From assembly GCF_002209555.1 (NCBI RefSeq), contig NZ_NJIF01000011.1, positions 1-64,000 on the forward strand: 64,000 bases of DNA. Reading direction: 5' to 3'. The notes beneath the pieces are model-generated. The model was not told where the DNA came from and ran no database searches. It saw only the letters and a program-made list of their open reading frames with translations. A program made the position numbers and the translations under genes. Within the stretch, counting starts at the first letter, position 1; each line of letters begins with the position of its first letter. Source of the stretch: Achromobacter insolitus. Lineage in GTDB: Bacteria; Pseudomonadota; Gammaproteobacteria; Burkholderiales; Burkholderiaceae_B. Below are positions 46,237 through 55,244 of the stretch, piece by piece.

Positions 46237-48678
46237 ATGTTGCGACACGCTCTCGCCCCGATGTTCGAGCCCGCCTCGCTGGTGATCGTCGCCGACCGGC
46301 CGCTGCCGGCGGCGGCTTCGCTGCCCCCCGCGCTCAAGGGCAAGACCACGGTCGTCGCCTGCGAGGTCGGCGCCGCGCCGGATCTGCCGGATACGCTGCA
46401 AGGCCTGGCCAAGGGCGAACGGCCTGATCTGGCCCTGGTTTGCGTATCGCCCGCCGTCCTGCCGGAAACGCTGCGCCGGCTGTCATCCCTGGCGCCGCGC
46501 TCCGTGATCCTGCTGCCGCATGAATTGCCCGATCCCTACCCGCGCGGCACGCTGGCGCTCTGCCGTGCCTGGGCCGAGGAAAACCGCTGCGAATTGCTGG
46601 GGCCGCGCTCCTTTGGCGCCCAGCGTCCGCACGCAGGCCTGAACCTGAGCCAGCACCCGGTGCTGGCGCGCGCCGGCCGCGTGGCGTTGCTGGCGCAGTC
46701 TCGCTCCATCATGGCCGCGGTCATGGACTGGGCCGAGGACGTGCACATCGGTTTCTCCACCGCCGTGTCGCTGGGCGACGAAGCCGTGGTGGGCCTGTCC
46801 AAGGTGCTGGACTACCTGGCCAGCGATCCGCGCACGGACAGCATCGTGCTCTATCTGGAAGACGTGGGTCCAGCCCGCGAATTCATGAGCACCCTGCGCG
46901 CGGCGGCCTCGGTCAAGCCCGTGATTGTGTTGAAGGCCGGCCGGTCCGATACCGACAGCGGCGACGCCATCTTCGACGCGGCCTTGCGCCGCGCCGGCGC
47001 GGTCCGCGTGCGCTACTTCGTGCAGTTGTTCTCGGCGGTGAAGGTGCTGGGCTACACGCGGCGCCCCAAGGGCCGGCGCGTGGCGCTGATTTCCAACGGC
47101 AGCGGTCCTCCCCAATTGGCGATGGACCTGATCGGTCCCGACGCCGCCGTGCTGCGCGCGGAACTGGCCCCCGCGACCCAGCGCGCGCTGGCGGCCATGC
47201 TGGAGCCGGACGCCGCCACCGCCAACCCGGTCATCACGTTTACGCCGCTGACGCCGGAACGCATACGGGCCATGCTGGACGCCGTGCTGGACGATAACGG
47301 TGTGGACGGTGTGCTGGTGCTGCTGGCGCCCGACGCGCTGGCCGACATGCAGGCCGTGGCGCGTGAACTGGCGCAGATTGCCCCCAAGGCGAAAAAGCCC
47401 GTCGTGACGTGTTTCATGGGCGACGCCGGCATGCGGCCGCTGCGGCGCATGCTGGACGACGCGGGCACGTCGGCATTCCGCACGCCTGAGTCGGCTGCGG
47501 ACGCTTTCGGCGTGCTCGCGACCCACCACTACAACCAGCAACTGCTGCTGCAGACGCAGCCGCCGGAGCCGGCCAGCCACGTGCCGGACCTGGCGGCCGC
47601 GCGCGAGATCCTGGCGCGCGTGCGCGCCGAGTGCCGGCGCGAATTGAACACCGCCGAGATCCGCAGCCTGCTGGCCCTGTTCTACGTGCCGCTGCGCGAC
47701 ACGCCGATGGACGTGGCCGCGGCCGAGCCGGAATCCCGCCCCATGGCGATCCGGGTGCGGCGCGATCCGCAATTCGGCCCGGTCATCCGCTTCGGCGCGG
47801 GCGGCCCGGACGCGGTGCTGTCCCTGTCCGACCGTGGCATGGACCTGCCGCCGCTCAACGGCTTCCTGGCCCGCCAACTGATCGAGCGCAGCCGGCTGTG
47901 GCGCCGGGTGCTGGCGCCGCGCATCGGCCATATGGCCGCCGAGGCGCTGCAGCAGGCGGTAGTGCTGGTGTCAGAACTGGTGTCGGAACTGCCCGATATC
48001 GAGTCCCTGGACATCGATCCTCTATACGCCGGCGAAACGCATTTGCGCGCCGGCGGCCTGCGCATGACCCTGACCGAAAAGCCGGGTTGTGAATCGCCAC
48101 AGACAGCGGGCTACCCCCACATGGCGATCCATCCCTATCCAGCGCGGCTGGTACAGGTGCGGCGTTTCGCGGACGGCATACCCTGGGTGTTGCGCCCGAT
48201 CCGGCCCGAGGACGCCGAGCCGCTGCAGGAATTCATCCGAGGCTTGTCCGAACGTTCGCGCTACATGCGCTTTGTGTCCATGATGCGCGAGCTGACGCCG
48301 CGCATGGTGTCGCGCTATACGCAGGTGGACTATCACCGCGAGCTGGCCCTGGTGGCCGCCACGCAGGTGCCGAATCCGGCCAACCGCGGCCATCCTCGGG
48401 AGGTGCTGGTGGGCTTTGCCCACTACCTGCGCAATCCCGACGGCCGGGGGGCGGAGTATGCGCTGGTGATTGGCGACGACTGGCAGCGGCGCGGACTGGG
48501 CCGCCAATTGATGTCGGCGCTGATCGACGCGGCGCGCGAGCAGGGGCTGGAATACATCGATGGCCTGGTGCTGTCGACCAACCGGCCCATGCTGGCGCTG
48601 ATGACCAGCCTGGGCTTCACCAACGACGCGGATCCGGAAGACCCGACGATGCGCCGGGTCTGGCTGAACCTGTCCTGA
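46237..48678 (+). CDS. Pat-like GNAT acetyltransferase with a degenerate acyl-CoA synthetase region
   Basis: An 813-residue relative of the Pat/YfiQ protein lysine acetyltransferase: CoA-binding, succinyl-CoA-ligase-like, ATP-grasp and C-terminal GNAT domains. The GNAT part (about residues 645-813) is complete, with LVIGDDWQRRGLGRQL for acetyl-CoA. The synthetase region is eroded. The N-terminal GAS-x-x-x-GSVG loop is missing. Between KAGRS and FDAALRRAG the usual SHTGALAG phosphohistidine segment is absent. Most of the ATP-grasp domain is lost between the LNTAEIRSLL start and RDPQFGPVIRFGAGG. It would acetylate a protein or sense CoA rather than make acyl-CoA. It is divergent from gltX. The start is ATG at 46237. 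Confidence 0.85.
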   Translation: MLRHALAPMFEPASLVIVADRPLPAAASLPPALKGKTTVVACEVGAAPDLPDTLQGLAKGERPDLALVCVSPAVLPETLRRLSSLAPRSVILLPHELPDPYPRGTLALCRAWAEENRCELLGPRSFGAQRPHAGLNLSQHPVLARAGRVALLAQSRSIMAAVMDWAEDVHIGFSTAVSLGDEAVVGLSKVLDYLASDPRTDSIVLYLEDVGPAREFMSTLRAAASVKPVIVLKAGRSDTDSGDAIFDAALRRAGAVRVRYFVQLFSAVKVLGYTRRPKGRRVALISNGSGPPQLAMDLIGPDAAVLRAELAPATQRALAAMLEPDAATANPVITFTPLTPERIRAMLDAVLDDNGVDGVLVLLAPDALADMQAVARELAQIAPKAKKPVVTCFMGDAGMRPLRRMLDDAGTSAFRTPESAADAFGVLATHHYNQQLLLQTQPPEPASHVPDLAAAREILARVRAECRRELNTAEIRSLLALFYVPLRDTPMDVAAAEPESRPMAIRVRRDPQFGPVIRFGAGGPDAVLSLSDRGMDLPPLNGFLARQLIERSRLWRRVLAPRIGHMAAEALQQAVVLVSELVSELPDIESLDIDPLYAGETHLRAGGLRMTLTEKPGCESPQTAGYPHMAIHPYPARLVQVRRFADGIPWVLRPIRPEDAEPLQEFIRGLSERSRYMRFVSMMRELTPRMVSRYTQVDYHRELALVAATQVPNPANRGHPREVLVGFAHYLRNPDGRGAEYALVIGDDWQRRGLGRQLMSALIDAAREQGLEYIDGLVLSTNRPMLALMTSLGFTNDADPEDPTMRRVWLNLS

Positions 48679-48702
48679 TCCCGCCAGGTCCGGGACGTTC
48701 GT

Positions 48703-49395
48703 TCAGGCGGTCTTCCTGGCCGCCTGGACGGGCTTTAAGCGCGCGATCGATTCGTCCACCGACAGCACGTCGCCAAAGAACAGCATCCAGCCATGCAGCG
48801 CGTTTTCGTGTTCGGCCGGCGTGACCGCAGCCAGCGCGTCATCCACCATGATGGTGCGGAAGTCCCGCATCATCGCATCGCGGGCGGTGGATTCACAGCA
48901 CACATTGGTGACGGTGCCGGCGATCAACAGCGTGTCCACGCCGCGCCCGCGCAATAGCGGCTCCAGTTCGGACGAACCGGGCGCCATCGCGCTGTAGAAG
49001 CGTTTGGTCACCCGCAGGTCCGCGTCGTGCGCATGCAGGTCGTGGTGCAGCGCGTAGCCGGGAGCGTCGCGCCGCAGCGTTTCCAGGCGCCGGGCGCTGC
49101 GCTCCGGCGTCAACATCACGCCATGGTGGTGGGACCAGAACGAATCGGCGTTGTCCGAGGAGGTCTGCACCCACACGATGGTGCCGCCGGCGGCGCGCAC
49201 CGCGTCGCACAGGCGGTTGATGGGGGCGATGATCTCGCGCGCGGGGGCGCATTCGCCCTGGTAGCCCGGCAGGGTGAAGTACTGCTGCATGTCCACCACC
49301 ACCACGGCCAGACGCGCGGCGGGCAGTTCGTCATAGGGATGCAGACAGCCCTGGCGGGCGATCACGCGGTCCTTTACCCATTGCGGGAATTCCAT
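48703..49395 (-). CDS. Isochorismatase-family cysteine hydrolase
   Basis: A 230-residue cytoplasmic amidohydrolase. The catalytic Asp is in VVVVDMQQYF (near residue 35), the Lys in VTKRFYSAM and the Cys in GTVTNVCCESTARDA (near residue 165). Members include RutB ureidoacrylate hydrolase, N-carbamoylsarcosine amidase and nicotinamidase. It starts 9 bases after the permease gene of an NMT1-type ABC importer, so it probably hydrolyses the imported amide. Exact substrate unknown. Confidence 0.87.
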   Translation of the reverse strand: MEFPQWVKDRVIARQGCLHPYDELPAARLAVVVVDMQQYFTLPGYQGECAPAREIIAPINRLCDAVRAAGGTIVWVQTSSDNADSFWSHHHGVMLTPERSARRLETLRRDAPGYALHHDLHAHDADLRVTKRFYSAMAPGSSELEPLLRGRGVDTLLIAGTVTNVCCESTARDAMMRDFRTIMVDDALAAVTPAEHENALHGWMLFFGDVLSVDESIARLKPVQAARKTA

Positions 49396-49404
49396 GGCGG
49401 TTCC

Positions 49405-50241
49405 TTATCCGTAGCGCCGCGCGATGGCGGCCTCGATGCGGTAGACGATCAGGTACATCACGCTGGAGATCACGGCCAGTATGGCGATGGCGGTCATAAC
49501 GATGTTCAGCTTGAACACCTGGCTGCCGTTCATGATGAGAAAGCCCAGGCCGGAGTCCGCCGACTGGAATTCGCCCACGATGACCCCCACCAGCGCCAGG
49601 CCGATGTTCATCTTTACAGCAGCGATCAGCGTGGGGACGCTGCCCGGCAGCACGACCTTGGTCAGCACCTGCCAGCGGCTGGCGCCGAAGGTGTGGGCCA
49701 GCTTCACCTTGTTCAGGTCTATGCCGCGAAAGCCCGCGTAAACCACCATGATGGTCACGAAGACCGCGATGGCGACGGCCATGCCGTACACCGCGTAATC
49801 CGAACCCAGCCACAGGTAGAAGATCGGCACGAAGGCGATCTTGGGCATGGCGTTGGCCACCACCAGGAAGGGGTCCAGCACCTTGTAGAGGAAGTCGGAC
49901 CACCACAGCGCGGCCGCCACCACGATGCCGATCACCATGCTCAGGCCAAAGCCCACGAGCGTGGCGCTGAGCGTGGTCATGATGTGCTTGCCCAGGTTGC
50001 CGTTGTTCCACAGTTCAATGAACGTGGGCCATAGCGCGCTGGGATAGCTCGTCAGCAAGGGGTTGAGGATGTGCATGCGCGGCAGGATTTCCCAGGCGCA
50101 CAGGAAGACGGCCAGCAGCAGGGCCTGCGCGATGCGGATGTGCCTGCGGCGGGCGCGGTCGCGCCGCAGATAGTTCAGGTACTTCTCGCTGGGCGCGCGC
50201 ACGGCGCGTAGCGGTACGGTGTTGGCGATGGGCGCGTTCAT
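49405..50241 (-). CDS. ABC importer permease (SsuC/ThiX type)
   Basis: A 278-residue inner-membrane permease with about six membrane segments and the coupling loop AHTFGASRWQVLTKVVLPGSVP (near residue 180). Family members import taurine, sulfonates, nitrate or pyrimidine precursors. The start is ATG at 50241, 2 bases after the ATPase stop; a longer frame inside the ATPase gene is rejected. Confidence 0.9.
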   Translation of the reverse strand: MNAPIANTVPLRAVRAPSEKYLNYLRRDRARRRHIRIAQALLLAVFLCAWEILPRMHILNPLLTSYPSALWPTFIELWNNGNLGKHIMTTLSATLVGFGLSMVIGIVVAAALWWSDFLYKVLDPFLVVANAMPKIAFVPIFYLWLGSDYAVYGMAVAIAVFVTIMVVYAGFRGIDLNKVKLAHTFGASRWQVLTKVVLPGSVPTLIAAVKMNIGLALVGVIVGEFQSADSGLGFLIMNGSQVFKLNIVMTAIAILAVISSVMYLIVYRIEAAIARRYG

Positions 50242-50243
50242 GG

Positions 50244-51059
50244 TCAACCCTCCACGTGGACGTCCAGCTCGTCCCATAGCTGTTTGAAGTAGGTATTGAA
50301 TTCCGGCCGCGAACGCGCCTGGAATGGCGTGGGCCTGGCCTGGCCGTCGCCATAGTGGATGCGGTATTGGCTTTTCAGGCGGCCGGGCCGGCGCGACAGC
50401 ACGATCACGCGATCCGTCATGGCGATGGCTTCGCCGATGTCGTGGGTGACCAGCACCACCGTCTTGCCCTCGCGCCGCAGAATGTCCACCACTTCATCGG
50501 AGATCGCCAGCCGCGTCTGCGAATCCAGCGCGGAGAAGGGCTCGTCCAGCAGGATGACGTCGGGTTCGGTGACCAGCGTGCGAGCCAACGCGGCGCGTTG
50601 CCGCATGCCGCCCGACAACTGGCGCGGCGTATGCGACAGGAAAGCGCCCAAGCCGCATTTCTCCAGCAGGTGCACGGCGCGGGCTTCGCTGCGCGCATCG
50701 CGCCGCCCCTGGATCTCGGCGCCCAGCATCACGTTGTCCAGGATGGTGCGCCACTCGAACAGATAGTCCTGCTGCAGCATGTAGCCGATGCGAGGATTCG
50801 GCTTGGTCACGGCCTGGCCATCTATCATCACGGCGCCCGAGGTGGGCGGAATCAGGCCGGCGATCAGGGACAGCAGTGTGCTCTTGCCGCAGCCGCTTTG
50901 CCCGATCAGGCTGACGAATTCGCCCGCCGCCAGCGTGAAGGACACGTTCGACAGTGCTTCGGTCTCGCCTTCCTGCGTAAAGTACGAAAGACAGACCTCG
51001 CGCAGTTCGATCTTCGCCGTGGCGGTATCCGGCTTCAGGTTGTGGATGACGGCTCCCAT
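50244..51059 (-). CDS. ABC importer ATPase (SsuB/TauB type)
   Basis: A 271-residue ATPase: Walker A GQSGCGKSTL, signature LSGGMRQR, Walker B VILLDEPFSALD, switch VLVTHDIGEA. It energises the neighbouring permease. Two adjacent ATG codons (51062 and 51059) are possible and both overlap the binding-protein stop; either gives translational coupling. Confidence 0.92.
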   Translation of the reverse strand: MGAVIHNLKPDTATAKIELREVCLSYFTQEGETEALSNVSFTLAAGEFVSLIGQSGCGKSTLLSLIAGLIPPTSGAVMIDGQAVTKPNPRIGYMLQQDYLFEWRTILDNVMLGAEIQGRRDARSEARAVHLLEKCGLGAFLSHTPRQLSGGMRQRAALARTLVTEPDVILLDEPFSALDSQTRLAISDEVVDILRREGKTVVLVTHDIGEAIAMTDRVIVLSRRPGRLKSQYRIHYGDGQARPTPFQARSRPEFNTYFKQLWDELDVHVEG

Positions 51060-52063
51060 CATTGAGCCTTCTTGGCGAAGTCGGCCACCACCACGTCTTC
51101 GTACTTCACGCGGGCGCTGTCCTTCATGACCGCGCTGGCGATCAGCATGTCCTGCAACTGGTTCATGGCTTCCGCCGTCACCAACGGCGTGGTTTTCCAG
51201 ATCTGGTATTGCTTGTAGCGTTCGATGGCCTCGGTTACGGCGGCCTGGTCCATACCGGGGAAGTAGCTCATGATCTGCGGGGTCAGCGTGGCGGCGGGAG
51301 TGTCCTTTACGTACTTCTCGGCGCGCGCCACCACGTTGGTCCAGGCCTGGATGACCTTGGGGTTGTCGCGGATGTATTTATCGGTGGCGGTGAATACGGT
51401 GTAGTCCACCTGGCCGACTTCGTGGCCCACGGACGCGACGATGTACCCCTTGCCATTGCGCACCAGCTCGCCGGCCTCGGGTTCAAGAAAAATGCCGTAC
51501 TCCCCTTGGCCTGCCATCCACGCGCCTGCGCGCGCTGGAATGCCGATGTTGTTCAGCAGCTTTACGTCCTTTTGCGGATCCACGCCGTGCTTGCGCAACG
51601 CCGTTTCCAGGAACACGATGGGGTTGGATCCCGGACGGAAACCGATCACTTCCTTGCCCTTGAGCATGGACCAGTCGAACTTCTCCACCGGCTTGCGCGC
51701 CAGCAGGAAAAACCCGTCGGTGGCGGTCAGCCCGGCGAAGATCTTGGGCTTGACCGGGGATTCGCTGTTGTGGACGTAGATGGAGGCCTCGGGCCCGATC
51801 AGCACGATGTCGGCGCTGCCGGACAGCAGGGCGGTCATGCCCTTGTCGGTGCCTTGCGAGGTCTTCATGGACACGTCCAGGCCGGCGTCCTTGAAGTAAC
51901 CCTGCGACAGGGCCACGTACTTGGGCACGTAAAGAATGGACCGCACGACTTCTTCGTAGCGGATCTTCACCGGGGGATTGAGGGCTTCGGCCTGGGCGGC
52001 CAGGGGGGCGAGCAACGCTAGCAGCGCCGCTGCCGCCAGACGGGGCGATGGCAAGAATTTCAC
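51059..52063 (-). CDS. ABC importer substrate-binding protein (NMT1/ThiY-like)
   Basis: A 334-residue secreted binding protein. The start is GTG at 52063, eight bases after aggag, which gives a clean signal peptide (VKFLPSPRLAAAALLALLAPLAAQA). An ATG 141 bases upstream yields a Cys-rich non-signal extension and is rejected. The mature part has the NMT1 features SQGYFKDAGLDVSM, GSADIVLIGPEASIYV and GFRPGSNP. It heads the importer-hydrolase operon; ligand probably a small heterocycle or amide, by association only. Confidence 0.88.
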   Translation of the reverse strand: MKFLPSPRLAAAALLALLAPLAAQAEALNPPVKIRYEEVVRSILYVPKYVALSQGYFKDAGLDVSMKTSQGTDKGMTALLSGSADIVLIGPEASIYVHNSESPVKPKIFAGLTATDGFFLLARKPVEKFDWSMLKGKEVIGFRPGSNPIVFLETALRKHGVDPQKDVKLLNNIGIPARAGAWMAGQGEYGIFLEPEAGELVRNGKGYIVASVGHEVGQVDYTVFTATDKYIRDNPKVIQAWTNVVARAEKYVKDTPAATLTPQIMSYFPGMDQAAVTEAIERYKQYQIWKTTPLVTAEAMNQLQDMLIASAVMKDSARVKYEDVVVADFAKKAQ

Positions 52064-52312
52064 GGGACTTTCTCCTGCGTCTTGAATGCCACGCCGAAAC
52101 CCGGCGCAACACGGCCAATGGGATGGATCGACTCGACTGCAACAACAGGGAAGCCCGAACTGCTCGCCCGGGCCGGTAAGGCTTGGATCGAATACTATAT
52201 TCAATGCAAATAGGCGACAAGCTTTTTGAAGTTGGCGTTTTTCTCTATGGACGCAGGAAAGGCAGCCTAGGAAAATTCCAGACTGGAATATCAGTTGGTA
52301 TACAAAATGAAA
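52064..52312 (-). promoter_or_regulatory. Leader of the NMT1-type importer operon with two palindromes
   Basis: A gene-free A/T-rich stretch upstream of the importer operon. It contains gaata-cta-tattc at 52190-52202 and ttggtatacaaa at 52295-52306, the latter of the general shape bound by GntR/FadR-type repressors. No GntR gene is in the window, so the assignment is a guess. Confidence 0.4.
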
Positions 52313-52335
52313 TCGCAGGCCGCCAGGGCCTGCGA
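52313..52335 (-). terminator. Intrinsic terminator of the carboxylesterase gene
   Basis: Nine-base perfect arms (52313-52321 and 52327-52335) around gccag. On the minus strand the stem is followed by the T-rich tttcattttg. It is 70 bases after the carboxylesterase stop. Confidence 0.75.
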
Positions 52336-52404
52336 GTGGGCGGGCAGGGCGCGGCGCGCCCCTCTGCCGCGATCAGGGCCGCCGGGCGCGGCCCCGCATG
52401 GTCT

Positions 52405-53082
52405 TCAGACCAGGACTTGCTTCAGGAACTTGGAGATATCCGCCACTTCCTCGGCGCAGACCGAGTGCGGCATCGGGTAGGTGTGCCATTGCACGTCGTA
52501 ACCCAGCCGCTGCAGCTCGGCCAGCGAGGCCTGGGCGCGCGGCAGCGACACCACCGGGTCGTATTGGCCGTGAGCCAGGAAGATGGGCGTGTCCTGATTG
52601 GCGCTGTTGCGCTCGGCCTCGGCCGTGTCCAGCAGCGGCAGATAGCCCGACAAGCCCATCATGCCCGCTAGCTTTTCCGGCAGGCGGATGCCCGTATGCA
52701 GGGTCATGGCGCAGCCCTGCGAAAAGCCCGCCAGCACGATTTTCGACGTGGGGATGCCGCGGGCGTTCTCGCGCGCGATCAGCTTGTGGATCTGGGCCTC
52801 CGAGGCGCGGATGCCCTGGCCGTCCTCGACGCGCACCAGGTCCATGACCAGGATGTCGTACCAGGAGCGCATCGCCATGCCGTTATTGATCGTCACGCGC
52901 TGCACCGGCGCGTTCGGGAAAACGAAGCGCACCGACACGCCGGCCGGCAGGTCCAGCTCCGGCACGATGGGCGCGAAGTCGTTGCCGTCGGCGCCCAGGC
53001 CGTGCAGCCAGATCACGGCATGCGTGGGGTTGGGAGCGGTTTCGATCTCGATGCAATCGAGCAGGTCGGTCGGAGCGTTCAT
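52405..53082 (-). CDS. Carboxylesterase/phospholipase family protein (EstB-like)
   Basis: A 225-residue alpha/beta hydrolase of the phospholipase/carboxylesterase (Abhydrolase_2) family. AVIWLHGLGADGNDF near residue 22, the nucleophile VLAGFSQGCAM (Ser near residue 120), Asp in HGQYDPVV and His in MPHSVCAEE complete the triad. It hydrolyses short-chain esters or lysophospholipids. It lies 17 bases after darP on the same strand. Confidence 0.92.
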   Translation of the reverse strand: MNAPTDLLDCIEIETAPNPTHAVIWLHGLGADGNDFAPIVPELDLPAGVSVRFVFPNAPVQRVTINNGMAMRSWYDILVMDLVRVEDGQGIRASEAQIHKLIARENARGIPTSKIVLAGFSQGCAMTLHTGIRLPEKLAGMMGLSGYLPLLDTAEAERNSANQDTPIFLAHGQYDPVVSLPRAQASLAELQRLGYDVQWHTYPMPHSVCAEEVADISKFLKQVLV

Positions 53083-53099
53083 GGACTGAGGGTGGTGAA

Positions 53100-53651
53100 T
53101 CAGAGGGTGAGGGTCTTCAGGGCCTGGAACAGCGCGCGGTAATGCTTCTTCTGCGGCTCCTGGCCTTGCAGCAGGGCGGCGTTGGCCAGCTTTTCCTTGC
53201 GGGCGGCGCGGATCAAGGCGCGCAGTTGCTGGACGTCGGCCTGCGGATTGCTATTGAGCAACCGCGTCAGGGCATCGTCGTCGTCGAGCAGGCGGTCGCG
53301 CAGCGTTTCCAGCCGGTGCATGGCGGCGGTTTCCTCGCGCGAGCCGTTTTCCCAGATATCGAGCTGGGCGCGGATCTCGTCGGCCGGCGCGTCGCGCATC
53401 AGCTTGCCCACGAAGTGAACCTGGCGCCGCTTGCCTTCGCGCCCGGTGGTGCGCTGCGCCATGCGGATCGCCTCATAGAGGCGTTCTTCCAGGGGCAACT
53501 GCTTGAGACGTTCGGGGGACAGTTCGATCAGCTGCTTGCCCAGGTCCAGCAGGGCGTGCATCTCGCGCTTGATCTGGGACTTGCTGGGGCGGTCGTAGCC
53601 GTTCTCGTCGTAACCGTCGTCGACGGATTCTTCTTCAGTATGGGAATTCAT
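53100..53651 (-). CDS. darP: Ribosome biogenesis factor DarP (YjgA, DUF615)
   Basis: A 183-residue, highly charged helical protein of the YjgA family that binds the 50S subunit and assists its late assembly. [21 protein letters not shown] and [25 protein letters not shown] are the family signatures. It is divergent from pmbA, with which it is paired in most proteobacteria. Confidence 0.92.
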   Translation of the reverse strand: MNSHTEEESVDDGYDENGYDRPSKSQIKREMHALLDLGKQLIELSPERLKQLPLEERLYEAIRMAQRTTGREGKRRQVHFVGKLMRDAPADEIRAQLDIWENGSREETAAMHRLETLRDRLLDDDDALTRLLNSNPQADVQQLRALIRAARKEKLANAALLQGQEPQKKHYRALFQALKTLTL

Positions 53652-53709
53652 GGAAAACTGCGCAATGACAGACTTGGCTATGATAACCGTCTCTGCAAAT
53701 TGGACAGCA

Positions 53710-55074
53710 ATGGTTAAATCCTCCTCATCCTTGCCGCTGGCGGCGAATCACGCGCGTTTTTCCGAACTCGTCGAACAAACCCTCGCCTATGCGCGCCAGA
53801 TCGGCGCCTCCGACGCCGCGGCGGAAGTCTCGGAAAGCCTGGGCCTGTCGGTCTCCGTCCGCAAGAACGACATTGAAACCGTCGAACAGACGCGCGACCG
53901 CTCGCTGGACCTGACGGTCTACGCCGGCCAGAGCCGCGGCTCCGCCTCCACCTCCGATTTTTCCGAAGCGGCGCTGCGCCAGACGGTGGAAGCCGCCTGG
54001 CACATCGCGCGCCATACCGCCGCCGATCCGGCCGCCGGCCTGCCCGACGCCGATCAACTGGCCACTGAATTCCCCAATCTGGACTTGCACCGCGCGTGGG
54101 GCGTGTCCACCGAAGAAGCCGCGGAGCTGGCGCTGCGCGCCGAGCGTGCTGCCCGCGAGGTCGATCCGCGCATTACCAACACCGATGGCGCGACCGTGGG
54201 CACCTACGAAGGCCAGTTCGTGATGGGCAACACGCGCGGCTTCCTGGGCGGCTACCCCTATTCGCGCCACAGCTTGTCGGTGGCGCCCATCGCCGGCCGC
54301 GGCAACGGCATGCAGCGGGACTATTGGTATAGCTCCGAGCGCGATCCGGCCAAGCTGGCCTCGCCCGAAGCAATCGGCCGCTACGCCGCCGAGCGCACGC
54401 TCTCGCGTCTGTCGGCCCGCCGCATCCGCACCGGCAAATTTCCCGTCCTGTTCGAAGCGCCGCTGGCGCTGGGGCTGGTTGGCGCCCTGACCCAGGCGGC
54501 CAACGGCGGCGCGCTGTACCGCAAGGCCAGTTTCCTGCTGGACTCGCTGGGCAAGCCCATTTTTCCCGAACACATCAACCTCACCGAGGATCCGCATATC
54601 CCCGGCGCCATGGGCAGCTCGCCCTTTGACGACGAAGGCGTGCGCACGCGCCGCCGCAGCGTGGTGTCGGCCGGCGTGCTGGAAGGCTACTTCCTCTCTT
54701 CCTACACTGCCCGCAAGCTGGGCCTGACGACCACCGGCAATGCGGGCGGGTCGCATAATCTGGTGTTCAGCTCCACCTTGACCCGCCGGGGTGACGACTT
54801 CGAAGCCATGCTCAAGAAGATGGGCACGGGCTTTCTCGTCACCGAACTCATCGGCCAGGGCGTGAACTACGTGACGGGCGACTACTCGCGCGGCGCGTTC
54901 GGCTATTGGGTGGAAAACGGCCAGATCCAGCACGCCGTGCAGGAAGTCACGATCGCGGGCAACCTGAATGACATGTTCAAGCAGATCGTGGCGGTCGGCG
55001 CCGACACGATTTCCCGCGGCACCAAGACCACCGGCTCGATCCTGATCGAGCAGATGGCGATCGCCGGAACCTGA
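53710..55074 (+). CDS. pmbA: Metalloprotease PmbA/TldE
   Basis: A 454-residue protein of the TldD/TldE pair that degrades or matures small peptides such as microcin B17 and CcdA. PmbA is the inactive-site partner of TldD. The [19 protein letters not shown] and [19 protein letters not shown] stretches and the end [17 protein letters not shown] are typical. The start is ATG at 53710; an earlier Met at 53650 overlaps the divergent promoter region. tldD is not in the window. Confidence 0.93.
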   Translation: MVKSSSSLPLAANHARFSELVEQTLAYARQIGASDAAAEVSESLGLSVSVRKNDIETVEQTRDRSLDLTVYAGQSRGSASTSDFSEAALRQTVEAAWHIARHTAADPAAGLPDADQLATEFPNLDLHRAWGVSTEEAAELALRAERAAREVDPRITNTDGATVGTYEGQFVMGNTRGFLGGYPYSRHSLSVAPIAGRGNGMQRDYWYSSERDPAKLASPEAIGRYAAERTLSRLSARRIRTGKFPVLFEAPLALGLVGALTQAANGGALYRKASFLLDSLGKPIFPEHINLTEDPHIPGAMGSSPFDDEGVRTRRRSVVSAGVLEGYFLSSYTARKLGLTTTGNAGGSHNLVFSSTLTRRGDDFEAMLKKMGTGFLVTELIGQGVNYVTGDYSRGAFGYWVENGQIQHAVQEVTIAGNLNDMFKQIVAVGADTISRGTKTTGSILIEQMAIAGT

Positions 55075-55084
55075 TCCTCCGGGC

Positions 55085-55108
55085 GGCCGCGGCCCGTGTG
55101 CCGCGGCC
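55085..55108 (+). terminator. Hairpin after pmbA
   Basis: Perfect nine-base arms (55085-55093 and 55100-55108) 10 bases after the stop, without a T-run. Confidence 0.5.
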
Positions 55109-55244
55109 GGCTACCGGATCGCCGCAGTCGTTCCGGTCTTTGCAATCCCTTACCTGATAGTGTGGCAAGGCAGGCCGATATCAGCGTGTAATATCCGGCG
55201 GGTATCGCTTGATGTCCCAGGTGTTGCTGTAAAGGAGCAAAGAG

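Noticed and set aside
52064..52204. ATG start 141 bases upstream for the NMT1-type binding protein
   Set aside because: The added residues are Cys-rich and unlike a signal peptide, while the GTG at 52063 has an aggag site and a clean signal sequence.
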